A stretch of DNA of 64,000 nt from Ambrosia x helenae. Its lineage: Eukaryota; Streptophyta; Magnoliopsida; Asterales; Asteraceae. The stretch covers positions 61,529,468 through 61,593,467 of the forward strand of contig CM061233.1 in the NCBI GenBank assembly GCA_030844895.1, written 5' to 3'. A program made the position numbers and the translations under genes. Position 1 is the first letter of the stretch, and every line of letters begins with the position of its first letter. Of this stretch, positions 45,598 to 56,232 are shown piece after piece. A model generated the notes under the pieces. The model had not been told where the DNA came from, did not search any database, and saw nothing but the letters and a program-made list of their open reading frames with translations.

Positions 45598-47991
45598 CAT
45601 CATCATCATCATCATCATCATCATGCTCGTAACACGATACCTAGTGCTTTCCGATAATGCAAATGATGCGTCTCCAGCACTGTGAGCTTTATCTTTTTCT
45701 TGTTTCTTCCTCCTTTGTTCTTGAACCTTCAATGTTGGTCGGCCACGGGTATTTTGTTGTACAATCGGGGGCTTTTTGTTACTTTTTAGTGGGTTCAAGA
45801 CCGTCATAATCTTTGCCAACATGCTTTTTTTCACCTGTGGGGGTTGAGACATAATTTTCTTTTTTACCTCATCTAATCCTTCTTCCACGTTAATATCATC
45901 TTCTATTATCTTTGCTGCTCTAAAATCAAGCTTCCACCAGAATTGGTCTATTGAGTCGAGCGCAATCTTTTGACCTATTAAAGATGATTAAACAAGGCTA
46001 TATCAAAAATTTTGTTGTATACACACAATAAGTAAAAATGATTAGTACGTATACCTTTATTTATATATCTTTCGAGGCGACATGCGCATACTAACCCACA
46101 GCTCGTGTATAGTTGGCAACCACATGTTGAATCAAATGTCCTCAAGTTTTGTAACCGATAAAATTCGTTTTCAATGAGGTTAAGAGCATGGATGGAAACA
46201 TTAAGGCGTAGTTCATCAAGGAAGGCTAGTCGCTTATGGTCGTTCATTATTTTGTTTCTGCTTTCTTCAAAACATTTCCTTATATGGGATTCCTGCTTTA
46301 CTACAACATCATCGATATACCCTACTATTCTTGTCAAGCTACTGTTCGGGCCTGGAAGATATCTCTTTAAATCAGCATGTTGGCTCTCTACTCTATTTGT
46401 TGTAGTTTGGTGAAAATTTATTGATCTATTGGTCCAGGCAGATACAAATTTCTCATGGTATTGGTCCAGCCATTCATTAAACAAATAATCAAAAACATCT
46501 GCAAAATATATAATAATTAGAATGGACACCCTTAAATCTATTCAGACACCCTAAAACACATAAAAATAGTAAAAACTTACGCTTCCTTCCATGTCTAACA
46601 AGTGCTTTATAAATGTTGTTCATGTTATATTCGTATATTTGAGTTGTGGGAGACTCGCATAACGTAGACCATGAACGTGCAAATTCCTCCCAATCAGGGT
46701 GTGTAAATGATTTCTTGCAGCGTTTTGAAATATTCTGATAAATGTGATACCTGCAAAGAAATTTGTTTGCGTTTGGGAAAACTTTGTCAGCCGCGTTCAT
46801 AAGCGCCCGGTCTCTGTCAGTTATAATAACACGCGGCTCCATACAATCTTCCAACATAGACTTTAGATGCTCAAGGACCCATATGAAGTTTTCTTCACGT
46901 TCCTTATAAAGAATGGCATTAGCGGCACAAAATGACTGGTTTGTGGACGTCAAACCGACAACTTGCAGTAACGGTAAACGGTACATGTTGGTCTTGTAGG
47001 TTGCGTCGATCAACAATACATGCGGGAACGCCCGCCACATTTTGAAAGATACAGGATGAACAAAAAAAATGTCCTCAACCGTATTTTTTAAAGGATCCTC
47101 CCGAGTGTAATACGTGTATTTTTTCTCAACCAGCAGGTTTTCCAGTTCCTGCATGGGTGATCCACCTCGTTTCTTTAGAGCACTAATCTTTTGACACGCA
47201 TTGTGTATATCTTTCAAAACACCCATGCTCTCCGGGAAGTGTCCCTTTACGGTTTTCCAGATTTTACGCGGCTCCATCTCCTGCGCCCACAGCTCCTCCA
47301 CCAAATTTAATTGTTCGGGAGACAATCTTCTTGCGTACGCGTGGCCCTCCAGATATTCAGCAGGATTATGGTTATGTTCGGCATTCCTCACCTGTACCCT
47401 CCAGGCGTCACGTTTCCCGTCATATAACCCGATCACTAGAAAAGGGCAACCAATTTTTTGGCTGCCTGTTTTCCTCTCGGTGGCTATACTCTTGTGCTCG
47501 CGACCACGGTTGCACACTAGCCAAACCTTCACGTCCATATTATCAACTTTTTTGGATCGTCGGGTGACAATGACGTAACCGTTATCTTTTCCCATTTTCT
47601 TAACCCACGTAACCAAATCTTTTCGGGAAACGAAATCCTGTTCAGTTTCATACGAAACTTGCGAACACCGTGGTTGCTCGTCTGAAACATGCGAGTTGTG
47701 GGGTTGCTCTTCTCGAACTTGCGGGTTTTGTCTTGGGTCGTACGAAGAGTACTGCGGTACGTACGCATACTCACCATCGTGCTCGTAGTGCTGGTAGGTT
47801 TCCCCTACGTATGAATGTTCAACATTGGGTTCATAGAACGGCTCGTTCAGGTCTGGCAACAATGGTTTTTTGTAACCAGACACAACCTCTTGTGAATAAG
47901 GAATACCCGCTGCTTCAGAATTAGGAATACCTGTCGTCTCGTGAGAATTAGGAATACTGGATTCATCGAAAATATTAGCCCACCATGCCAT
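44663..47991 (-). CDS. MULE transposase fused to an OTU-type cysteine protease
   Basis: Four exons on the minus strand: 47991-46581, 46498-46055, 45974-45641, 45545-44663. All introns are GT/AG, and the exons total 3072 nt, giving 1023 residues with no break. The ATG at 47991 is chosen because the codons before it are a T-rich 5' stretch. The N-terminus holds L-P-D-L-N-E-P (about 45-51). A FAR1/WRKY-like zinc-binding region follows (C160, C182, H206, H208). The MULE catalytic domain has D329 (L-L-I-D-A-T), D392 (I-T-D-R-D) and E508 (N-R-V-E-S). A basic, Ser-rich linker with three R-H-S-S-Y repeats leads to an OTU domain with D841/C844 (P-D-G-R-C-G-Y-R-A) and H965 (G-N-H-F). Transposases of this class cut and paste the element in the nucleus; OTU domains usually remove ubiquitin. 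That the protease is active here is inference. Confidence 0.88.
45546..45640 (-). other. Microsatellite intron joining transposase linker to OTU
   Basis: 95 nt in minus sense: GTATCGTGTTACGAGC, then a pure ATG run, a pure ATT run and a short ...AATTCAG end. Splicing joins A-G|G in phase and keeps the frame from the linker into the R-H-S-S-Y repeats and OTU domain. Confidence 0.85.
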
Positions 47992-48117
47992 TTTGGAGAA
48001 AAAAATAGCCCGCAAAAAAATTGTCGTTTGAAAAACGAAGAAGAAATGAAAGTTTGAAAAATGAAGAAGAAAGGAAGGGAAGAAGAAGAAAAGAAAGAAA
48101 ATAATCAACTTTGGGTG

Positions 48118-48399
48118 TATATGACTCGTATTGGTCTATATGGGGAATATAGGGTACGAGTGGCAGCTACTTTATGTTACATCGTACCGGACATCGTACT
48201 AATATTACTCGTATTGGTCTATACGAGGGATATGAGGCCAATAATTGGCCTGCCATGTTGACTGAAAAGTACACACGTGAACCCTATATGCATCGTATTG
48301 GTCAATACGAGGAATATAGGGTTTTTTTCTTTGTCAGAATGTTGTCTGATTGGGGGACAATAAAGTGTATATGCCTCGTATAGAGCTATACGAGGCATA
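48118..48399. repeat. Palindromes between the MULE right end and the transposase start
   Basis: Four copies: about 48118-48150 and 48205-48232 (diverged), 48286-48315 (arms of the TATGCATCGTATTG type), and 48370-48399 with perfect 14-bp arms TATGCCTCGTATAG and complement, spacer AG. The last lies 46 bp from the element's end and mirrors the one at the left end. Confidence 0.9.
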
Positions 48400-48493
48400 C
48401 CTAGGGTGTCCAAATAACTTTTTGGGTGTCCAAATAGTATCACCCTTTCAATTTAACATATCTCATCATTCAGTTAACTAAGTCAACAACTTA

Positions 48494-48680
48494 ACTTTTT
48501 TTTTTTTTTTTATCGCCGAACAACTGTGTGGCAACCACCCTTGTAGGGCGTCGTGCTCAAGAATCGACTAGTCGACCTCTAGCAGCCCCCGCCTTCTCCC
48601 GATGCGCGGAAACCCGAGCCCCACCCGCCCGAAAGCACGACAGTGTTATAGAACTCGGTAAAGCCTCTCTAACAAAGTCA
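48494..48680 (-). mobile_element. Possible retroposon fragment with poly(A) on the minus strand
   Basis: A run of 17 T at 48499-48515 (a poly(A) tail in minus sense) precedes 160 bp of GC-rich sequence unlike its AT-rich neighbours (GCCCCACCCGCCCGAAAGCAC). A similar T-run plus GC-rich block occurs at 54240-54440. Likely a SINE or a truncated LINE 3' end; no coding sequence is visible. Confidence 0.35.
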
Positions 48681-49889
48681 GCTGATTTAAAATAGTTAAC
48701 TCAATAATATTTACTCTAGTAGCAGCTAACTCAACGCAATTAATTAACTAAATGATATTTACTCTAATTTAAACCATGAAAAGTGGATTTTGAATATGTA
48801 GAAAGGTAGTACAAGATATGCTTACATATAAATCCGATCATATTAAAGTATTTGGTACTATAATCTTTAATTAGATGAAGAATACCACTCGTAAGGTACG
48901 TATAAAAAACTCGGTTCGTCATGAAACTGAATTCACAAATTACATTATGATCTGGATTACAAATTTAAAAACCGGCCATGAAATAATTACAACCATCCAC
49001 AAATCACAAATTGACTCCATACAATGGCACACATAATTCCCTTGTGTGCCCAATATAGCCTCGATGTACAATATGACAAAATGTAGCATTCTACGTTATG
49101 CACCCCACCCTTTCTCATCCACCAAATATTTTGTGAACTGCGTTTCTAGGATGGTATAAGACAACACGAATTTCCTTCATTGAGTGAACATGTGACATAT
49201 GTCTCCTATTTCCGGTGGCGTATCCAGGACGGATTTTCAGGGGGTTCCTTTCGTAGATTTTCACTAATTTTTCAAAATTTTCCACTAAATTTTTCAATTT
49301 TTTTTCCAAACCGAGAGGGGTTCCTATCAAATAAAGTAATTAGTAAAAGGACAATATATATGTTAGATTATCCACGTGGTATACTAAAAGGACACAAACG
49401 AGTTATTATAATCCCATATGAGATGGTAGGGAGATATTAAAGATGTCTTCTATCGTTATAATGTTCATTAGCCATTTCTTTCCAACATACATATTGGGAT
49501 CATACGTTATGCAGGACAAAACCCAAAACATTACATGTACACTAAAGAGATCTTGAGCCACTCTATCCATTTTATATAACATTTATGGGTTCTACTACTA
49601 TACCAATGAAAAGAGAATTCAGTAACATTATCAAAAAGAGTCTTGTATTTGGCACTTCCTTGAAAAGACCACTCGCTCTCGCGTATGTTTAATCCTTGAG
49701 TCTTTTGTTCAATCAAGCAAAGAGATCGGATCTCTTTCCGAAGGAATGATCAGCAACATCCATATCACAACTAAAGACCATAAACGGCCTACCAAATAGC
49801 AACTTCCGAAAAAATGACAGTTTGACTTGGTTGATCGTTACATATGAGGCATAAAAATACTGGAACGTCAATGAGTTTAACAAAGCCTG
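48681..49889. other. Interval without a gene
   Basis: AT-rich. A stretch at about 49212-49330 (GTGGCGTATCCAGGACGG, then GGGGTTCC) is of a kind common as a dispersed repeat in plants. A block at 49530-49740 has exon-like composition on the minus strand but no recognisable protein. Confidence 0.5.
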
Positions 49890-49901
49890 ATATATAAGCA
49901 A

Positions 49902-49949
<48 letters not shown>

Positions 49950-50079
49950 ACTCAGTTAATCCCATCAATAGCAAAAGCTAAGGTAAGGTTTGAGGAGGGT
50001 AAGATGTAGACAGCCTTACCTCTACTCCGTGAGAATAGAGAGGTTGCTTCCAGTGAGACCCCCGGCTCACTAATTTATA

Positions 50080-50426
50080 TGTTAGATAATAAGTCAACAT
50101 CAATGTCAAAATAATAAGTCAAACCTGGTCAAGAAAGTTGAGGGACCAGTTGTGACAAGTTTCAAAGTTTATTACAGCTTAATAAGGTTCTGTTTAATAA
50201 TAGAGGTCTGTTAGAGTGTAGGGGCTGATCTTGACAAGTCTGAAAGTTCTAACAGACTTTAACGAAACAAAGAGGGCTTAGGGTTATAAAAGCTAGTTTA
50301 GATCAATCAGTAGTAGTAACTCGTTTTCTTTCAATTCTTTATAATTCCTTGTTCGTTTTCATCATTAATAAAGTTCGAAACATTTGATTACATTTCTTGA
50401 TTCAATTTCATAGAGTATTTACAACA
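50080..50426 (+). repeat. 5' LTR of the short copia element
   Basis: 347 bp, TG...CA ends, with a TATA-like string near 50285 (GGTTATAAAAGC). Confidence 0.92.
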
Positions 50427-50428
50427 AT

Positions 50429-50442
50429 TGGTATCAGAGCCA
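50429..50442 (+). other. Primer-binding site, tRNA-iMet type
   Basis: TGGTATCAGAGCCA two bases after the 5' LTR. Confidence 0.95.
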
Positions 50443-50496
50443 TGTTGCTCGATTTCTGTGAAATTGGTGAGTGTTATTCGTTTGTAAAGATCAAGA

Positions 50497-51897
50497 ATGG
50501 TGACAACAAAGTTCGAATTGGAGAAATTTGATGGGAGAAACGATTTCAGCCTCTGGAGGTTGAAGATGAGGGCACTTTTGGTTCATCAAGGTGTTGTAGA
50601 TACCTTGTTGGGTGAAAACCAATTGCCTAATACTATGACTGATAAAGAAAAGAAGGATGTTCTTGAGAAGGCACATAGTGCTATTATTCTGAGTCTTGGT
50701 GATAGAGTTCTCAGGGAAGTGTCCAAAGAAACAAGTGCAGCAGGTATTTGGGCTAAACTTGAGTCATTGTACATGACTAAGTCACTAGCTAATAGGAAGT
50801 TCAATAAGTTGGTGTTGGATCTTGAAAATATTAAGGTTGAGATTGATGAAGAAGATCAGGCAATAATCTTCTTGACATCATTACCTGAATCTTATGAACA
50901 CTTTGTAGATACCTTGATGTATATGAGAGAAACTCTCACCATGGATGAAGTTCTTGAAGCCCTGAACTCAAAAGAGTTGAAAAGAAGGGCAGAGCCTAAG
51001 GAAGAAGGTGGAGAAGGACTTTTGGTGAGGGGAAAAGGTGATCAAAGGGGTTCTAAGTTCAGGGGAGAATCAAGATTCAAAAGAAGATGTTATGTATGTC
51101 ATTCAGAGAATCATCTGAAGAGAGATTGCCCTGAGTTGAAGAAGAGAAAGGGTGAACAGAGTAATGTGTGTGATCACAGTCCACAAGATGATTCATTAGA
51201 AGGTTATGATGATTCTGATGTTCTTGTTGTGACTGATGATGAGATTTGTTCAGAAAAATGGGTAATGGATTCAGGAGGATCATTTGGGATGACACATGTG
51301 AAAGGGTATTTCAGGAATATGAAATATGATAATCTTGGGTTTGTCAAGGTTGCTGATGGCAGAAACTGTGAAGTTCTTGGAATTCGGACTGTTACATTAA
51401 GGATGGATAATGGAATGGTGATGAACATTCATCATGTGAGGTATGTTCCTGATTTGAGAAGAAGTGTTTTGTCATTAGGATGTTTAGAAAAGGAAGGCTG
51501 TCATGTATTGTTAAAGGATGGTAGAATTCTGGTGATGAAGGATTCTGTGACAGTAATGACAGGTACTAGACAGGAAAATAATGTCTATGTATGTGATGGT
51601 TATGTGGTAGAACATGACATGGAGTTAAGTGAACAGGAGGTGATTGAAGGATGTGAGCAGAATGGTTTTGATTCTGAGACAATTCAGTCATGTGTTCATG
51701 GTAATGTGTGTAAAGATAGTGATCTTCTGGTTGAAGGAGATGAGTTTCCAAGAGGGGTAATTCTGGAAATGATTGGCTGTGAAGATAATAGGTATACTAG
51801 ACAGGTGGAGTTGATAGGATCAAGAGCATGTGATTGTATGTTCTTGAGGTATTCTGATGATATGAAGGTATTCAGGATATGTGGTCTAGTAGGTTGA
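50497..51897 (+). CDS. Copia-type gag with protease-like region
   Basis: 466 codons. The gag (UBN2/RVT_2-type capsid) starts F-E-L-E-K-F-D-G-R-N-D-F-S-L-W and has the helix L-E-S-L-Y-M-T-K-S-L-A-N-R. A CCHC knuckle is at about residues 199-212 (C-Y-V-C-H-S-E-N-H-L-K-R-D-C). The protease-like part has W-V-M-D-S-G-G-S (Asp-Ser-Gly) near 253, followed by the gag_pre-integrase-like stretch R-R-S-V-L-S-L-G-C-L-E-K-E-G. The frame is intact although the LTRs are about 3% diverged, suggesting that gag has been kept. It forms the particle; other enzymes must come from a partner element. A short deletion in gag (after L-D-L-E-N-I-K-V) relative to usual copia capsids is possible. Confidence 0.85.
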   Translation: MVTTKFELEKFDGRNDFSLWRLKMRALLVHQGVVDTLLGENQLPNTMTDKEKKDVLEKAHSAIILSLGDRVLREVSKETSAAGIWAKLESLYMTKSLANRKFNKLVLDLENIKVEIDEEDQAIIFLTSLPESYEHFVDTLMYMRETLTMDEVLEALNSKELKRRAEPKEEGGEGLLVRGKGDQRGSKFRGESRFKRRCYVCHSENHLKRDCPELKKRKGEQSNVCDHSPQDDSLEGYDDSDVLVVTDDEICSEKWVMDSGGSFGMTHVKGYFRNMKYDNLGFVKVADGRNCEVLGIRTVTLRMDNGMVMNIHHVRYVPDLRRSVLSLGCLEKEGCHVLLKDGRILVMKDSVTVMTGTRQENNVYVCDGYVVEHDMELSEQEVIEGCEQNGFDSETIQSCVHGNVCKDSDLLVEGDEFPRGVILEMIGCEDNRYTRQVELIGSRACDCMFLRYSDDMKVFRICGLVG

Positions 51898-52259
51898 AAA
51901 GTAGCAGCTTTGTGCTATGGTTAAAGGATATGTTGACTGAGGTGGAGCATGTGCTTAGTAAGGTGGAGTATGTGAAGAGGAAATCTGATCAGGTTGCAGG
52001 AAATGATACTCAGATAAGCAGGGCTCAGATCAGTGAAAGGTTGTGCTGGTGTGAAAAGGACAGGACAAGAATAACAGTTTTGAAGTTTTTGGACTCTTAT
52101 GGAGAATCTGAAAAAGCAATGTATTTAGCTAAGTGGTGGAAGTCAAAGGCCATAAAAGGAAGTTTATTATGTGAGGATAATTCTTGGTTAAAGGTTAGTA
52201 AGGCTGAAATGGTTGTTGAAGACAGATCAAGCTGTAGGGGTAAAAAGGTCATATTTTAG
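51879..52259 (+). CDS. Unrecognised frame downstream of copia gag
   Basis: 126 codons overlapping the end of the gag frame by 19 nt and closing with TAG. Tryptophan- and lysine-rich (S-E-K-A-M-Y-L-A-K-W-W-K-S-K). No domain recognised. It may be the remains of a longer pol region or a lineage-specific second frame. 52260-52551 shows no gene. Confidence 0.3.
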   Translation: MWSSRLKSSSFVLWLKDMLTEVEHVLSKVEYVKRKSDQVAGNDTQISRAQISERLCWCEKDRTRITVLKFLDSYGESEKAMYLAKWWKSKAIKGSLLCEDNSWLKVSKAEMVVEDRSSCRGKKVIF

Positions 52260-52551
52260 GGAAATTATGAGTCTCCAGTAGTAATAGACTGGGAATGGGT
52301 TAGAACTGTTGGTGTTTATTAGGTCTTGGAGTGTTGTTTGAGCTTGGAAAACAAGATGCAACATGGTTCAAACCTGGATAGTGTTGAATAAGAAGCAACA
52401 GTTATGGCAAATGGTTTAAGGAAGGGCAAAATGGTCCAAGGTGAATCTGGTTTGTATGCACCTGTTTTGATGTGTTCAAATCAGTGGTAAATTCATGTTT
52501 GGATGGGTGATAAGATGGATAGATGTTTGATTGTTGACTTAAGGTGGAGAT

Positions 52552-52900
52552 TGTTAGATAATAAGTCAACATCAATGTCAAAATAATAAGTCAAACCTGG
52601 TTAAGAAAGTTGAGGGACCAGTTGTGACAAGTTTCAAAGTTTATTACTGCTTAATAAGGTTCTTTTTAATAATAGAAGGTTTGTTAGAGTGCAGGGGCTG
52701 ATCCTGACAAGTCTGAAAGTTCTAACAGACTTTAACGAACCAAAGAGGGCTTAGGGTTATAAAAGCTAGGTTAGATCAATCAGTAGTAGTAACTCGTTTT
52801 CTTTCAATTCTTTATAATTCCTTGTTCGTTTTTCATCATTAATAAAGTTCGAAACATTTGATTATATTTCTTGATTCAATTTCATAGAGTATTTACAACA
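52552..52900 (+). repeat. 3' LTR of the short copia element
   Basis: 349 bp, homologous to 50080-50426 throughout, with small substitutions and two 1-bp length changes. Confidence 0.92.
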
Positions 52901-52946
52901 ATATATATAAGCAACATTGATACATAATCATATATCAGGATTTTTT

Positions 52947-53955
52947 TTAACACTCAAATCTAATCTTTCCATTAACAAAAAAGCGTAAATTACATAAGGA
53001 TGGTAGGTAGGCGGGCAACAAGCTGCACCGCCACCTCTTTCTGAATAGAAAATCCCAATCTGCTAAAAACAAAACCCCGCCCTTGGGGGTGGAAAAGTTG
53101 CTATGCATTACTCGTTGAACTCGAGCCAAAAACCGCACCGCCTCCGGTGCTAAGGAACCGAACGTGTCGAAGGCCAAGGGAACGAAAACATGCTGATTAT
53201 TCTCACATGCTTTAGCATGCTTTTCCACTTTCTTGGATTCAGCTCTCATGACCGCTTGCCCGACCACAAACCCACTATCCCGAAGCCCAACAAGGGGGGA
53301 CACCCCGGTAAGTGGACCTCCCCTCCGCGGGGTCTCTGAGAAAATTAAATGACGTCTCTTTTCTTGCGGAGATCCCTGCTCTTCTAAGGATGTCTGCCAA
53401 AGCATCCCGGACAAAATCGTGCCGATATATAAACCCTGGCAATTCCTTACAATGTAACGCATGTTCCCCATACTTATCAAGGCATGCTTTGCGGCAGACC
53501 GGACAATTTTCATCATCGGGGAAAATAGGTATCATCAGCCGGTATTTAAGGATTGCCCTGTACTCTACTGCCGACATCCGTTGCCCCAAGCCTTCAATAG
53601 GTAACACACTAAGGAAGTCCTGGGCGTGAGGCTTTTGCAGACATTCTAAGACGGCCTTCTGACGGACGGACAGACGGAAATCCTCCTCTAAACTTTGTGC
53701 GATTCGGTTATAAAGAGCATTCGCCAGAGTTTTCTGTGGCGTTTTGGGGGTGGTGTCCTTATTAAAGAAACCGCCAATATCAAAGTCAGGAAGGGATCGT
53801 TGTAAAAGGTCAATTGCGTCAGAATAATCCGTGTCAACGTGAGCAACCCCACTGTTATGTAATATGTGGTCTTGCAGCCCCATGACTGAAATCTGAAGGC
53901 CACAAAAGCATAGGCAGTCACGTCCCGAGCTGAGGAGCAAAGGCCCTGGTTGCAC
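52947..53955 (-). pseudogene. C-terminal part of a non-LTR (LINE-like) polyprotein, broken
   Basis: Minus-strand remnant in two frames. The upstream part (53955-53275) includes L-P-I-E-G-L-G-Q-R-M-S-A-V-E-Y-R and a zinc-like C-P-V-C ... G-E-H-A-L-H-C near residues 150-170. The downstream part (to 52947) has L-T-G-V-S-P-L-V-G and A-F-D-T-F-G-S-L-A-P-E-A-V. The two are joined by a deletion with frameshift near 53300. This C-terminus is one I associate with repeated reverse-transcriptase-type proteins of dicots (knowledge, not search). No RT domain remains, so it is 5'-truncated, as usual for LINEs. A short A-run in minus sense follows at about 52936. Confidence 0.6.
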
Positions 53956-56126
53956 CTCTAGTAGTTTTCATAATTTAAAACACAAAAATTATAAATAAAA
54001 AAACACAAAATAATCTTATGGTCATAATTAATTAGATTTATGATGGAGACACCTTGTTTCGTCACACTCACACCATTCATGGCTTTTTGGTTTTCACTTT
54101 AGTAGAATTTCGAGTGTTGTTCGGTACCGCCAGGACAGGACAATGAAAGGGAAATAATTGACAAAAGTTTTAAAATTGTATTATTTTGATAAATTTTTAA
54201 AATGGAAAATAAGATGACGTTTATCAGTTTATGAGTAGCCTTTTTTTTTTCTATTTTTTTCAACGGACAATGAAACATGGCCCCGGCTACCCAGGGTCAC
54301 CCACTCCACTTGCAAAGACACCCCAGACAAAGCGTTTGGCAGCCCAAGCCCACCGTAAAGTCTCCTTACTGGGAAAAACCCCGCCTACCGGAAGGGTCGC
54401 TGCGGTAAAACTTGAGTGTGATCAGATTAAAACTTGAGACCATTCAACCTTAAACTCTAACGCTCATTTCACATACCACTCCACCACAAGGTAGTGGCTT
54501 TTGCTCATTAATTACCAACGTTTAAATTGATATGTGCCTTTTCAACTCTTTAAAGAAATAGTCTTTTATAAACCATCATTCACGTTAATAATAAAAAAAG
54601 TGATATTTGAGCTTTCACTTCCTTTTCATTATTTTTTTCCTACCTTTGCTTGGAGGATCATGTTCATTAATTATGATACACAAGAGCCATTATTGGAAAG
54701 ATTACTCATAATACTATTCTGATTGGTATTAATAATGACTGATACAGTGTTTATAAAGATGAGATTTGGTGGTGGTGATGATGATCATATAAACCCAAAG
54801 GCAACTTGTCGTCCTTTAAGATTCATGCCACATGCTAGTTTGTCGAAAATCACAAGGGTACTAATTAGATGTAAATTAATATCATTAGCCAACTATTTAT
54901 AGGTTACAATAATTAGTTTAATACAGAAGGGAGTTACAGCGCAACTTAATGCCCATTTACCCGTTATCCTACCATAATTTTGTCTTCTATTGTGAAATGA
55001 AAAATGAGTAACATTTACACTCGTAATATCTCTTAAAATGAATATATGTAGTAGAAACAACCACTACTTATACATCTACACAGTATCTCTTTCCTAAAAT
55101 GAATATATTAAGGTTCAAGCGCATGACGCAAAATCCTAGTTGTTGTTGGTGATGTTATTGATGTACAGAATAAGTTGCCGAGGAAGGAAGTAACTCAGGG
55201 TCAAGATTAGGAGTGTTGTTCGGGTTTCGTGTTATTTGTATATTTTGTTATAGGAATCCTACCCATTTACCGACCCATGTAAAATTCGGGTTAACCGGTT
55301 TTGGATTATTTGGGCAGTTTAATCGATATTCGGGTTTTCTAGGTACAAGTTGCAATGCATTCTTTACCATTTAACTTAACATGATATTCATGGGATAATA
55401 AGCACCAAATGTCGCTTCGAATATGATCTTTCATTCAAAGCCATGTAGCAGCTACATAGATTAACAACAAAACATCAAATAAAATAAATACAAAACCAAA
55501 CTGCATCAACCAATCATATAAACTAAAAATATCAAAAGAACTATTTTAGTCGCTCAATTAACAGACATCACTTTTCAATACAATAAGTAATTGTTCAGTG
55601 AAAACTAGACTTATTTATTGATATATATGAGGGGCGTAAGGAGCATGCTTGCATGCATGCATACATACATACATACAACGAAACAAACTATCGTGTTAAA
55701 AAAACATATGATAGGAAAACTATATTTTCTATTGATTATGTATGTTTATGTATAATTAATGTTATCAGGTTAACCCAATTAGCCTTTTTTAAACTCAATT
55801 AGCAAACCAAATACTACCTTCGGGGTTTATGGTTCCATCTTAAACGATTTCGGGTTGTTTGGGTTCTATCTTAATGGGATTCGGGTTAATTATGGTCGGG
55901 TTTCAGTAAAAGTGACACCCATATAGAAGATATCAGATTGAAAACACTAGTGACACAAAGCCACACAAAAAGACAGGGTTAGGTTAAGTAAGGGGTGCAT
56001 GACAATTATGACATATCTTTCAAGCCATGAGTTGATTTGAGCATCTCTAGCTTGCAAATAGAGTTTATGTAAGTTTACTCGAACTATGCATTTGGTCAAA
56101 CTAAGTCACTTTTATAAAGGGTTATG
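53956..56126. other. Interval without a gene
   Basis: A T-run plus GC-rich block at 54240-54440 resembles 48494-48680 (possible retroposon end). A GCATGCATGCATACATACATA run is at 55647-55676. CGGGTT-rich patches at 55200-55340 and 55800-55915 resemble the hAT MITE. No coding sequence supported. Confidence 0.5.
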
Positions 56127-56232
56127 GGATTCATACACCCTGTGACGTCACATTCTGGGGGTGTGGCATCACATTCTGGGGTATGTGGCAGCCTCCTATT
56201 GGTATGTGATATGGGTCAGGGTGTATGAATCC
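56127..56232. mobile_element. Small inverted-repeat element (106 bp)
   Basis: GGATTCATACACCCTG at 56127-56142 and its exact complement at 56217-56232. The interior has CACATTCTGGGG twice. Probably a mini-MITE; target duplication not clear. Confidence 0.6.

Larger units (their letters stand above)
37462..48445 (-). mobile_element. Complete 11-kb Mutator-like element with OTU-fused transposase
   Basis: Flanked by an 8-bp duplication TTTCAATT (37454-37461 and 48446-48453). The right end in minus sense begins GGGTGATACTATTTGG and the left end GGCTTAGGCTATTTGG; both continue with ACACCC, a second G-ACACCCT and the same palindrome 43-50 bp in. All genes are on the minus strand: transposase-OTU (47991-44663), a small repeat-encoded frame (43277-43035) and an ATHILA ORF-1-like gene (39852-38309). 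At least a dozen related palindromes lie throughout, which ties the whole interval together. The intact transposase suggests recent autonomous activity. Confidence 0.85.
50080..52900 (+). mobile_element. Short Ty1/copia-type element with gag and protease only
   Basis: LTRs 50080-50426 and 52552-52900 (347 and 349 bp, TGTTAGAT...ACAACA), differing at about eleven sites by eye. Primer site at 50429-50442. Flanking 5-mers TTATA and ATATA fit a duplication with one change. The 2.1-kb interior encodes gag and a protease-like part but no integrase, RT or RNase H, and a purine tract (AAGGTGGAGAT) precedes the 3' LTR. This corresponds to the TR-GAG type of non-autonomous element. Confidence 0.9.
49890..52917 (-). 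mobile_element. SINE with (ATG)n tail, split by a copia-type element
   Basis: In minus sense the SINE runs from about 50079 to 49905 and ends in an (ATG)n tail (49905-49948). Its body has the strings GGTAAGGCTGTCTACATC and CTTACCCTCCTCAAACC common in daisy-family and other dicot genomes. The 15-bp duplication ATATATAAGCAACAT is at 49890-49904 and 52903-52917, the second copy lying beyond the copia element that was later inserted at the SINE's head end. Confidence 0.8.

Noticed and set aside
46174..46413. Plus-strand frames opposite the transposase exons
   Set aside because: Shadows of the conserved minus-strand exons.
49531..49740. Minus-strand exon-like block
   Set aside because: Composition is suggestive but no splice borders or recognisable residues; not called as a gene.
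49713..49949. Poly-Met or poly-Asp frames
   Set aside because: Translation of the (ATG)n tail of the SINE.
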